Shown here piece by piece: positions 49,901 through 62,573 of a stretch of 64,000 bases of DNA. A program made the position numbers and the translations under genes. The notes beneath the pieces were generated by a model that had not been told where the DNA came from, ran no database searches, and worked only from the letters and a program-made list of their open reading frames with translations. Every line of letters starts with the position of its first letter. The first letter of the stretch is position 1. The stretch spans positions 124,001-188,000 of the forward strand of contig JAJAGP010001332.1 of NCBI GenBank assembly GCA_025084515.1. The letters run 5' to 3'. This stretch comes from Ancistrus triradiatus (Eukaryota > Chordata > Actinopteri > Siluriformes > Loricariidae).

Positions 49901-52900
49901 TTGCCATCATTGATGGAACAATGAATTCTATCAGAGAATTCTAAAGGATGTCACAACATCTGTCCATGAACTGAATCTCAAGAGAAGGTGGGTCATGCAG
50001 CAAGACAACAACCAAAGTTGTCTGCCAAAAAATAGTTAAAGAAGAATAATGTTTTGGAATTGCCAAGTCAAAGACATGACCTTAATCCAATCGAAATGTT
50101 GTGGAAGGACCTGAAGTGAGCAGTTAATGTGAGGAAACCCACCAACATCCCAGAGTTGAAGCTGTTCTGTACGAAGGAATGGGCTAAAATTCCTCCAAGC
50201 CGGTGTGTAGGACTGATCAACAGTTACAGGAATCGTTTAGTTGCAGTTATTGCTGCACGGGGGGGGGGGGGGGGGTCACAGCAGATACTGAAAGCAAAGG
50301 TTAAGATTAACTCACCAGCAAATTATACCAGCCACGACTGAGATCAACCACATATGCAAATATTACAGTAACAAGAAAATGACCTTTAGCTGAGAACTAA
50401 AATGAAGACCTTTCAGCCATGTAAAGCAGAAATGGTATTATTACTACCACCAATTTCAGCCATGTCTAGAGTTTTATGACACTGACTCAGGTACACGGGC
50501 CAACTCTTGCTTTGATCAGTTTTGAACCATTTTTGTACCCCACCCATCAATTTAAAGTAATGACCAAAAGACCTCTACTAAGTAGATATTAGTTCCATAG
50601 CAGATCAGTTTGGGCAGTGATACTGTAGTGTGCGGCTTGTATATATTCATGAAGCTTAGTGCTGTGCCCCAAATTGAGTCCCAGCATTCCTAAAAATACT
50701 AAAGAGTAATTTTTGTTGGAGTTTTTTTAGTTAAAGTTTGTATCTCATAAGCTAGAAAAACCATATGTTAAAACCATAAATGTCTCACAAATGGTAAGAA
50801 ACCAAATAATAGCTCAAATGGTCAGCACGAAAGGTCTTCTCAGATTTGTTGGTCTCTTTGCAGTGACAGTGACAGACCCACCCAAAAAGTGTGGGAATGA
50901 CAGTCCAAAACAGTTTTCTGTTTAAAAAACAGTGTGGGGGGTGGTCTCACTGGCACCAAAAAAGCCAGTTTAACGGAAGATAATGGTAATATTGATCTGG
51001 TGTTCTGGTGTTCTCCTCGATGCACAGTGTGACATTTTTTGCATCACTGTGTGTAGAAACATGATGGGCAGTTCACAGTAATCCAGCTGGTAGGAATCCT
51101 TCGCGGCATAGCTGCCGGCATGCAGTACCTCTCCGAGATGAACTACGTGCACCGAGACCTGGCAGCACGCAACATCCTGGTGAACGCCAACCTGGTGTGT
51201 AAAGTGTCGGACTTTGGGCTCTCCCGTGTGCTTGAGGACGACCCAGATGCGGTATACACGACGAGGGTGAGTCCAGCTGTTACTTCTCAGCTTTCTTCAA
51301 CTCAGTCTAACATTTATACGGCACTTTTAAAGCCTAGACACAAAATGAGCAGCCATCTCCCTGAGGCACACAGGGAGGAAAGCCTGAATGGAACCATCCC
51401 CTTCTGGGTGACTTGGGGGAATTGACTGTCTTTACACTGCCTGTCTGGATCGTCTTTACTACTGTGAAAACAAGTCTGCGATCCACTAACATCAGTGCAA
51501 AGGATGGCCTTAATTTAGAAATCTAATTATCCTTTAACTCTGCTCCCATTCCCCTGATATAAATGGAAACACAAATGAAAAGTGCTCTAGTTGTAGAACA
51601 GGAATTAGGTCAGTAGTGTGCTTGAAAGCCTCGAAGCATGATTGTGAAGGTGATGGCAGCTAAGAGCTTGCTCAGAAGGGAAGTAGGGATCTCCAGCGTT
51701 TCATTGAGCTGAGCTAACTGACCCACATTCTCTTCCGAGAATTTTCTTTTCGATGTTTTAACCTCGCTTATCCTGGTCAGGGCCGTGTCAGATCCAGAGC
51801 AAATCACTCCTCAAGCCTCTCCTCCCTAGCTGTGTCTGAGACACCTGACCTGGCAGAAAGCCAGCATTGGGTCTCTCACATGGGTCTCCGTGGTGGTGGG
51901 TCAGCCAATTGCTGCTGACCCACAAATCAGAGAGGTGTTATATCACCTCTATCATTACCCTACTACCAACTTTCCTGTTACACAACTAGACCTATTAGCA
52001 TTGATTTGATTCAGACTGAAAAGTTAATCTTTCTTTTGTGATACACTGGGTATCAGTTTGAGCTCAGCCAGAACAGACCCCATGCCACCCGAACATGACG
52101 GCGCTGAGCCGGTAAATACACTCGGCTGTACAGCAGGGAGCGAGGATCCCCACAGTACCCAGCAGCCAGGTAACTGTACTGATCACAGGAGACCTTTTAT
52201 CCACGCGTCACAAGGAGCAAACAGAATTACAGCTCCGTGCTCCATCCGACTCCATTACCAATCGGCCCAGCTGGGTCAACAAAAACCAAGTCTGAGCGAG
52301 AGAAAGGAAATGAGAGAGCTGGAATCAGACTAGCAAGGATGAAAGACTCTGCCTACAGGGATTTAACAGTGTATATCACAGAGACCAGCAGCTCATTGCT
52401 GAGAGGACCAGCTCGCATACACAATGGCAGTATTCATGCAACTTTTTTTTTGGCACTCTGCACCAGTGTGTTCCTACTGCAAAACCTGAAAGAAGCGTTC
52501 ACCTGCGCGGTAAACTCTGCTATCTTTTTATTTTATTTTATCTTAGTTAATAGCATAACAGTTTTGTTTTAATAGCAACAAACATCACAGATATGACTCG
52601 AAACAAATTTTGCTTAATGGCTGAATATTCTGGCTTTGTGAAGCTTACCTCAACCAAGTTAAATTATTTTAATTTATGGCATATTTTTTCGGGATCAAGT
52701 AGAGGAAAAAAATATGGTATCATTAACCAAAACTACTACAGTCAGTACTTTGTTGCTCCTCCTCAGGCTTTTATGATGGTCTGCATTCTTTGGTGTATGG
52801 ACTTCACTAATGAAAGACAATATTCTACATCCAGCGGGTTCCAACTTTCTTGAATAACAGTTGACAGATCAGATTTGAGGGATGGAGCATTGCCATTAGA

Positions 52901-55900
52901 GATTCACTGAAACAAAATTTTCCCTTTTGATACCGAGTCCGATACTTGAACTCTAAGTATCGGCTTATACTGAGTACTGATCTTGAAATGGTGCTTTAAA
53001 CCTCTGTGTCTAACATGAGGCTGTAACTAAAGCAAAAGAGTAATACAAATTAAAACATTTCAACTAGAAAAATTAAAACTAGAATAAAATAGTACAAAAC
53101 ACGTTATTATTAAGCTGTTAGCACTTCTGGGTAATGCAATAGTAAATAAATCATAAAGAAATCATGATTTACTGTTCAATTACTAAACCTGTTGATAAGA
53201 ATAAACGCACTTTTTATTCATAACATATTTTAGCCACCTTTAGGGCTGCAACTAACGATTATTTTAATAATCGATTAATCAGTTGATTATTTTTCGATTA
53301 ATCGATGAATCGGGTTTAAAAAAAAACTTTCCATGTCTTTATTCAGAAATAAAACATTAAATAACAGAGCAAATAAGTGCTTACAATAAATGAATAATAA
53401 TAAATAAAATTATTAATAAATTGAAATAACAAATTAAATAATAAAGAAAAATAAGTGAATCTCTGATGCAAACACTACATACAAACTCATTCACGCTCTT
53501 TCTTTAGAAACTTTGCATTGCAATCCAAAAATGTTAGCATGTCAACATGCTCCTGGCTAAGGCTCTCGTTTTAGAGACTATATTTCCTGCCGCAGAAAAT
53601 AAACGCTCAGACAGCATTGAAGTAGCAGGAATGCATAAATAGGACTCGGCTAGCCTGGCCAATATAGGATATCTGTGTCTTAACTCCATCACTGTCATTA
53701 TCCAGCTAACAAGCAGAAACACAGCATCAACCGTGCTGTGTGCCCGTTCGCATTAGTTATTGTGAGTGCGCCGTTTACGTTTCCTCACTTCAAAACGGAA
53801 CAAACTCGGGATATTGTGGTGACTTACGCTGTTGTTGAGCTCCCTTCATCCTCATCAATGACTCCAACATGTTTTCGTTTTGAGGGCTGTATCAGCACCA
53901 TGGTGCTCCCGTGCCAGGTCAGATCCCCTTTGCAAAGCTTGCATGTTACACATTGTTTAGTTGTGTGAAGCGTGAAGTGCTCCTACAATTTTGAAGACTT
54001 AAACCGAACCTTCTTCTCTGAATTTATGTAATTCTTAACGCTAACTTGTTTTGAAGATTCCGCTTCCGCGCCGGCTCTGCCTCGCTCCGTTTAATCGCTC
54101 GTGTTTTTTTCCAGCGTTGACGAAGTAACGTAAGCGGATATGATAAAGCGGGGACACATAAATCATGCGACAACGAATCGATAATGAAATTTGTTGGCAA
54201 CACTTTTAATAATCGATTATTATCGATTCGTTGTTGCAATTTAATGGTAACATTTTAGCCTACGTGAAATGGATAATAATGCAGTATGAAATAGTTTAAA
54301 AATAGAAGAAATTTGAAGAAGTTCCTGCATAGGGCTTTAATTCCGCTGTACCACAGCAAAGAAACAGCCGCGGCAGATTTCATGCTTGCTAGCTAAATTT
54401 CCTTAAACAAAGAAGTTGCCTGTAATCTGATTATTTGTAATTATTTGTAAGTGTTTGATTTCTTATGTCTGAAGATTTGCTGGCACAGTGAGTAATACAA
54501 TTGTAGTTTTCCCATGGTTATGCTGTGCAGTTAAGGTATTTGTACAGAATTAGTAATTTGAATTTCCAAAACTGCTTTGGGTTTTCACAGTGCTGGTAAT
54601 TGATGCGGATCATGGTTCTCATCATGGTGTAATAAACGCTTCATTCCTGTGATTTGAGACCTAACAAAAGGTACATACATTTTTGTGTACCAGTCCAGGA
54701 CTTTTGTGACAGATTGCCAAGGCCGTACAATATTAACTTTCTTTCTGTTCTTTTAATAAAATAACTGGAAAAAACACGTTTCTAGTGAAGTCGCAACCAC
54801 AGCTAATAGACGGTTATTGAATGTTAATCGGACCACGTCTGGTAATTATATCTGATCTATAATGAGGTCAGTCATCTTGTGATAATCCATTCCCAGAGTG
54901 TGAGATAGGTGCATCACTACTTATCATCTGCCAATTTTTTTTTATTTCCACCATACATTTTCAATAACATTGAGATCCAGGACTGTTTGCTGGCCTTTGT
55001 CAAGAAAAGCAGTAACCCTATTTTCTATTGTTTGGATTGAAAAAAAAGCTGCCTAATATCTCAGTGACTTATCCTGGGCCAGCAAAGCCTAAGATCATAA
55101 ATGTGTGATTGTTTTTCGTCAAGCAGTCATCTTGGTATCTTTCATTAAAAACAGCCACCAGACAAAAGTTCCAGCATCACCCAGTGCAGATTTGTGATTC
55201 ATTGCTGAATAGCACTTCACATTGGATTTCCTTCTTGAAGGAGCTTTATAATCCTTTCCATTGTTTCAATTGTAAACCCACTTGTTGAGCTCATGTTTTC
55301 TTTCAATTAGCTGAGCCCAACAGCTCTTTAAGCTTTCCCTTTTAACTGCGGGCTAATATGCATTTTTAGACATGCACTGGTATTCGTTTTAGAAATGTAA
55401 ATTACAAGGTGATTCCATTTTTTTTTTTTTTTTTGGAAAAAAATGTGCTATTCATTAAAATCATTTAATTTAATTTGTTTAAAATATGCTTCACAAGCCA
55501 GGATGTTGTTTCAGCAGTTAAATGTTTTGGGTCATATCTGTGATGTGCTAAGTTGCCAAAGTAAAGCAGCTGGGTGAACAGGAAAGTGTGGTGAGCCCAT
55601 CATTTTGGCCAGGGAAAGTAAATCACTCCATCACTGCATGCACAGAATAACAGCTTGTACATGCTGCTTCTCATAAAAGTGCCTGATATAATGAAAATTT
55701 TGCATAAAATAGGAATCCTTCCTGGTAACCTAATTTGTTTACCACCTCTTAATCTTCCTCATAAAATCGTTTCGTGCCTGATATATGAAAATTTTTGCAT
55801 AAAATAGGATTCCTTTGGTAATGTTACCGTTGATAGACCAGATCTCCGTCTGAGAAGTTTTGAAATGTGGGACGAAGCAAACTATGATTGCTTGCTTTAA

Positions 55901-58900
55901 AGTTACAGTGGTGCTTGAAAGTTTTGTGAACCCTTTAGAATTTTCTATATTTCTGCATAAATATGAACTAAAACGTCAGCAGACTTTGCCACACAAGTCC
56001 TAAAACTAGATAAAGAGAACCCAAACTAAACAAATGAGACAAAAAATATTTTATACTTGGTCATTATTTATTGAGGAAAATGATTAATGATCAATATTAC
56101 ATATTAGTGAGTGGCAAAAGTATGTGAACCTCTAAGGATTATTCAGTTAAAATTTGGAAGGTGAATTAAGAGTCAGGTGTTTTCAATCAATGGGATGACA
56201 GATCAGGTGTGGAGTGGGCCCCTGTTTATATTTAAAGAACAGGGAATCTATCAAAAGGTCTGCTCTTCTTCACACACGTTTGTGGAAGTGTAATCAATGG
56301 CACGAAACAAAGGAGATTCTTTCTGAGGACCTCGAAAAAGAGTTGGTTGATGGCTCAGTCATGCGGGAAGAGGTTACAAACCACCATCGTCTAAAGAGTT
56401 TGGACTCCACCAATCCCACAGTCAGACAGATTGTGTACAAACTGGAAGAAATTCAAGGACCATTGTTACCCTCCCCAGGAGTGGTCCGACCAACAAAGAT
56501 CACTCCAAGAGCAAGGCATGGTATAGTTGGGGCCGAGTCACAAAGGACCCCAAGGTAACTTCTAAGCTACTGAAGGCCCTCTCTCAGAATTTGGCTAATG
56601 TTAATGTTCATGAGTCCACCCATCAGAAGAACACTGAACAACAACTGCTGTGCATAGCAGGGTTACAAGGTCCTTCCGGAAAGAAAGCCACTTGCTCTCC
56701 AAAAAGAACATTGCATCTGCTCGTCTCTAGTTTGCTAAAGAGCTTAGTCTCACGTTGGACAAGCAGAAGGGCTATTTGAAGAGAACGTTTTTCTGGATGG
56801 ATGAGACCAAAATAGAAATTTTGGTTTAAAAGAAGTCAAGTCAAGTCAAGTCAGATTTATTTATATAGCGCTTTTTTACAATGAGAGCATTGGTCTCAAA
56901 GCAACTTTACAAGTTTTAGATTATCTCCTAAATAACTACGTCCAATCCCAAAGAAAAGCGTTATGTTTGGAGAAAGGAAAAACACTGCATTTTCCAGCAT
57001 AAGAACCATGAATCCCATCTGTGAAACATGGTGAGGGTGGTAGTATCATGGTTTGGGGCCTGTTTTTTGCTGCATCTGGGCCAGAACGGCTTTGCCATCA
57101 TTAATGGAAGAATGATTCTTCTGAATTAGATCATTAAAGAATTTCTGCGAGAACTTCCTAAAAAATGTCAGGACACCTGTCCCATGAACTGAATCTCACA
57201 AGAAGGTGGGTCATGCAGCAAGACAACGACCCTAAGCACCACAAGTCGTTCTGCCAAAAATGGTTAAAGAAGAATAAAGTTAATGTTTTGGAATGCCCAA
57301 GTCAAAGTCCTGACCTTTTTTAATTCAATTGAATGAAATGTTGTGGAAGGAGCTGAAGTGAGCAGTTAATGTGAGGAAACCCACCAACATCCCAGAGTTG
57401 AAGCTGCTCTGTATGGAGGAATGGGCTAAAATTCATACACAATACTAAGAGGAGATTTACATTTACAGCATTTAGCAGACGCCCTTATCCAGAGCGACTT
57501 ACAATTGATACAGTCTTACAATCCAAGCTATGGGGGTTAAGGGTCTTACTCAACAGTGGCAGCTTGGCAGAGGTGGGATTTGAACCCTGGACCTTCTGGT
57601 CCATGGTCCAGTACCTTAACCGCTAGGCTACCATGTCCCACATGGTATCCCTGTGTATGCCCTACGATGGATTGGCGCCCTGTCTAGGGTTGTTTCTGCC
57701 TTGCGCCCCGTGCAGCCGGCTAGGCACTGTCATTCCTGCCACCCTGACTAGGATCAGACACTGAATGAATGAATAACTAACAATGAGGATCTATTTTTAT
57801 ATAGTACTGTGCAAAAGTCTTAGGCCACCATTATATTAGATATACCATCGTTTTGGCAATGGTATAATGACCATATATAATTATTTTTCAGTCTCTTTCT
57901 TAAAATGCAACCAGAAAATATAGGAAATGTGCATGAAGTATTAACAATTGGAAAAAAAAGGCTTAGTAGTTAAGATTGTTTTACACATGGGTTTGATTTT
58001 GGAAAGTGTCTAATGAAAATCAACCCCATTTTCTTGCCTTTCACAGGGAGGTAAAATTCCTATCCGGTGGACGGCCCCTGAAGCAATAGCCTACAGGAAG
58101 TTCACCTCAGCCAGTGATGTGTGGAGTTACGGTATAGTCATGTGGGAAGTCATATCATATGGAGAGCGGCCGTACTGGGAGATGTCCAACCAGGATGTGA
58201 GTAAACTCAGAATTGATGTGCAACCAGAGCACAATAAATAGTGTGTAAACCACATACAGTGAGATCTGTTATAGAGATATGAACTGTCGCAGTTCCTCCA
58301 TTAACAAGTCTTTATAGCCGTTATGTCCTTGACCCATCTCACTGGTCCACACTGTTTATTACTTACACACATACACATTTAAACAGATCAGCAGGTTTGG
58401 GAGTCCTGACTGCACCGAGTGCTGTAGATCATCCGGCAAAATCGCTCTGCCAAAGCACTTCTAACTCCCCTGACCACAGTTGAGCTAAACAGAGTGATCC
58501 GACTCCTGCAAACCTAAAATGATTCAGTGTATCTGGAACCTGAACCGTTCCAGGTTTCTGTGTAACTGGAGGATTAAAATCCATCGCGCCTTGATCACGC
58601 TGGTCTTTCTACATCAAAAACCTTTTTCGTTTTGCACCTTGGAAAGCACGCTCCGACAGAAGGTTGGGGACCAAAATTTGGAATCGAGTCAGCACGGCTA
58701 ACTAGCAGCTCGCACGCCTGTTAAGAGACGCTTTTATTAGAGCCGGGCAGAAGAATTTTGAAAGTCTCGTTCAAGGCGTAAGACTGAAACCCATCTGTTC
58801 CTTCCCGTTCGCCATGACAACGCCTTCTACATATCTGTGTGGCCCAAACGATGTGTTCCTGCAGGGTGTTAGCTTTGAGATTCACTATCCAAAAGTAATA

Positions 58901-61900
58901 TCGTATAGTGAAGGAAAGGAATTGGCAGGATTCTTAACTCAGAGCCGACGAGGGTGGCCTGTTTGAAAGCTGCACTGGTATGGAACAATGGAGGCGAATG
59001 TAGTGTTGGTGCTGCAGAGCTCTGAGGAACCGAGGATTGATCCTGTCCTGTGGTTACTGTCTGTTTGGGTTTTGCTTATGTGTCCATGTTGGTTTACTTC
59101 TATTTCCTCCAGTTTCCCAAACACATGACAGGAGGTCGATTGACTACTCTAAACTGCCTCTAAGGGCAAGTGAGAGCAAATCGGTGTCGAATATCATCTG
59201 ATGGACTGGCTCAGTACCAGGAGAGTCTCCAAACCCATTGTGACTGTCAACATGATGACTGAATATGAATGAATGTAATACTATTAGGAATGAGTGGAGT
59301 GGTGCCAAAAGCCCATCACCATGGAGACCTGGGTTCACTTTGTCTAAGGGAGGGGAGGCTGGACATGCGGATCTTGTCCTTGCACTACAATATCAACCCC
59401 AGTCATGTCCTGCAATGGATTGGTGTCCTGTCCAGGGTGTACTTCAGCCTGCACTCAGTGAGACACCTGTTCTTGGACTGTGACTGGGACTGTAGTAGCC
59501 TAGCGGGTAAGGTACTGGACTATGGACCAGAAGGTCCAGGGTTCAAATCCCACCTCTGCCAAGCTGCCACTGTTGGGTTCTTGAGCAAGGCCCTTAACCC
59601 ACAATTGCTTGGATTGTAAGACTGTATCAATTGTAAGTCGCTCTGGATAATGCCGTCTGCTAAATGCTGTAAATGTAATGTAAATGTTCCTTCCAACCCT
59701 GACCAGGACAAGGCATTTAGCAGACACCCTTACACAGAGCAACTTACACCTGATACAGTCTTAGCAATTACAACTGTTACAATCCAAGCAATTGTGGTTA
59801 AGGATCTTCTCTAAAGACCCACCAGTGGCAGCTTGGCTGAGGTGCGATTTGAACTCAAGACCTTCTGGTTTATAATCCAGTACCTTAACCACTAAGCTAC
59901 CAAAGTCCTCGGGAACAAGATAACCAGAACTGAAATCAACTCACAAACCAAAACCATTTTTTTTTTTTAACTATTGAAAGCATTTTTGAATCCGAGTCCC
60001 TTTTTCCCATCTTAGGTGATAAAGGCTATAGATGAGGGTTACAGATTGCCGGCGCCCATGGACTGCCCTGTCGTGTTGCACCAGCTCATGCTTGATTGCT
60101 GGGAGAAGAATCGCAGTGATAGGCCCAAATTCGGGCAGATGGTAAACAGCCTGGACCGACTGATCCGCAACCCCAGCACCCTCAAACAGCTGGCAAACAG
60201 CACTGTCTGGTAAGATGTCTCTGGGCTCCATAAGTATACGTACACAAAGCTTCCCTAACACTAGAGTTACAGTTAGGGTTGGGTATTATTTGCATTTTAT
60301 CAATTCCAATTCCGCTTCCAAATTTCAAATCCCAAATGGTGAAAAACTGCCAAATGTTTAGGTGTAAATAAGATTTTTTTTTCATATTTCAACTTCAAAA
60401 GTCATCATTTTTACATTAAGCTTCTTTCTTCCCATGTAATCCTATTATAAGTAAAAAGCTTAACTTGGCTTAGTGTACTAAGGTAGTGACCTAGGAACAC
60501 AATTTCTCTGTTACTACTCCTCATAGGTAATCTCTATTGCTGAAATGATGTGGTCCAAAGGGAAAGTAATCATTTTTACATTAAGCGTTTTACTGATAAT
60601 GGTTTTAAATGGGAAGGGAAAAAGCGTAAAGCGTAAAATTATTACTTTCCTTTTGAATCACAGGTTCATCATTTGAGCAGTAGAGTGTATTTATAACCAG
60701 TAATAACTGAGAGACGTTCGGTGTTCCTAGGTCATTGTTTTAGGACCTTATACTTCGTTAAGCTTTGTTCACTTTAAGCTTTTAGATTCTCTCCGCTAAT
60801 TCAGCATTTGCGCTAGGAGACTGTAGACGGTTAAGCACGGCATACTGCTGGAGCCAATATCATGCTGGTGTCGTGGATGTTTCCCCTTCTCCTTTACAAC
60901 AGATTTTCCCCACACATCACATTTAGTCTTTCCATTTTCTCTCAAAGGGAATGCTAAAATTGTGCAACGTCTAAGCTTATTAATTATTAATAATATTACT
61001 ACTGTTTTCATTAAAATGATCCCTAACCTGAACATTTTATAAACAAATCAAATGCCTCTGTGGTTCTGAAGGAATATGACGATGAAAACACCTTGTACTC
61101 AGTCTTATGGCAAGCATGAATAGGCTGCCAGTGGAGAGGCAGACTGAAAATACAGGAGCTGCTTCATGATGTGCAGAAGCGATGGTGAAGAGTCAGTGGG
61201 TTTTTGTCTCTGACCAAAGTTTGCAAAAGCGAAACAGAAAGCGAATAAAATAAGGCCACGTTTGTACTGTCGTCTGAATAAAGGCCTTTTCACACCAAGT
61301 ACGCAAGAAAAAATGCATGCAATTTTTAGCATAGTGGGACCTTCATACCAAGTCCGATGCGTTTTTGTCTAAACACAATGTGTCACGGAGATTTCTCCAT
61401 GTCTTTTTCACGTCATCAACGAAAAAACAAAAACACGAGCGAAGATATGTGCAGGAAGCTACAGTTTGTGTTTTTGTGGGCATGAACATAGTAGAATGGA
61501 CTTACAGTCACTGTGAGGTTTATCACCATCATTCAACTATTTTACACCAGATAGTTTCTTTAATGTCCATGTTTTTATACTCAGCATGTTGCTTGTATAA
61601 GCTCTTGTGCTCTGCTACAAGCAGGATGAGCTGTTCTGCCTGACAGCTGAGCTCTGACTGGTCAGCCTGTGCATCCGCACAACCAGAAGTTTGAACAGGC
61701 TTCGATTAAAATTGTACGAAGTGTCGCAGTCTGTCAGTTTCGGAGTCGGTGTGAAGGACGGTGTTAATATACATGTGTTATTTTTCAAAACTTGAATCGG
61801 AATTTTGACACTGATCTTTTTCTGGTCACAGATTTTGTTCCTTCTCCCTTTAGGCTCAATCGATGCAATTTTGATTATATTGCTATTGTAATTATTTTAA

Positions 61901-62525
61901 ATCAGTATAAGAAAGGATATCGTTGGCAGGTATATCTCCACACACAAGATAAATTAAACTTTCTGCCATTTACATTCATGGACAGTGAGATAACTGGATT
62001 TTTCACAAGGATATAAAAGATGTTTTTCACCCAAACAGACTAAGTGTTGAAACTGACTGAAAGCTCAGCTTGACAGAACGTAATGGCGCCGCTCTATCCA
62101 TAAACCCACCAATCGCATGTGGAAATTGTAAAACGGAACATGTGTTATAGGTGTTAGTGTGAACCGTGTGCAGTCTGTCAGTCAAACCTGGTAAAACGCA
62201 GAGGTTGTGCAGATACAGTGTCCTAGCCGTGTGATCAGAAGCAGACATCTGTTTCAAATGAGTGATTTTTCGCTCCGAGATTTGGAAGTAGATGACGGCT
62301 GGTTTGTTTAGCTGGAACCCTATCAAAGCAAAATGCGACTCGCTATTCCTCCACTGCTAGAACGAGGTCTGGGGTTTTTTTTTGTATGTATGTGGGTGTG
62401 TGTGTTGCAGGGATTGCATTGTAATCAGCCATCCTAGCGGATCTAGGAAGCCTGATGTCAGCTGTCCAGGTTCTGGCTGCTGATTAGCTCTGACAAGGCT
62501 TTTCCATAGTCTCTGTGAGAGCTGC

Positions 62526-62573
<48 letters not shown>

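Noticed and set aside
51120..51425. 101-codon frame starting MQYLSEMNYVHRDL as a separate small kinase gene
   Set aside because: The methionine is internal to Eph exon J; the frame runs past the GTGAGT donor into intron.
41176..60209. EphB receptor identity
   Set aside because: The activation segment lacks the EphB-type insertion, and the juxtamembrane and kinase motifs are EphA-like.
41385..60209. Pseudokinase like EphA10 or EphB6
   Set aside because: P-loop glycines, beta-3 lysine, HRD and DFG aspartates and APE are all intact.
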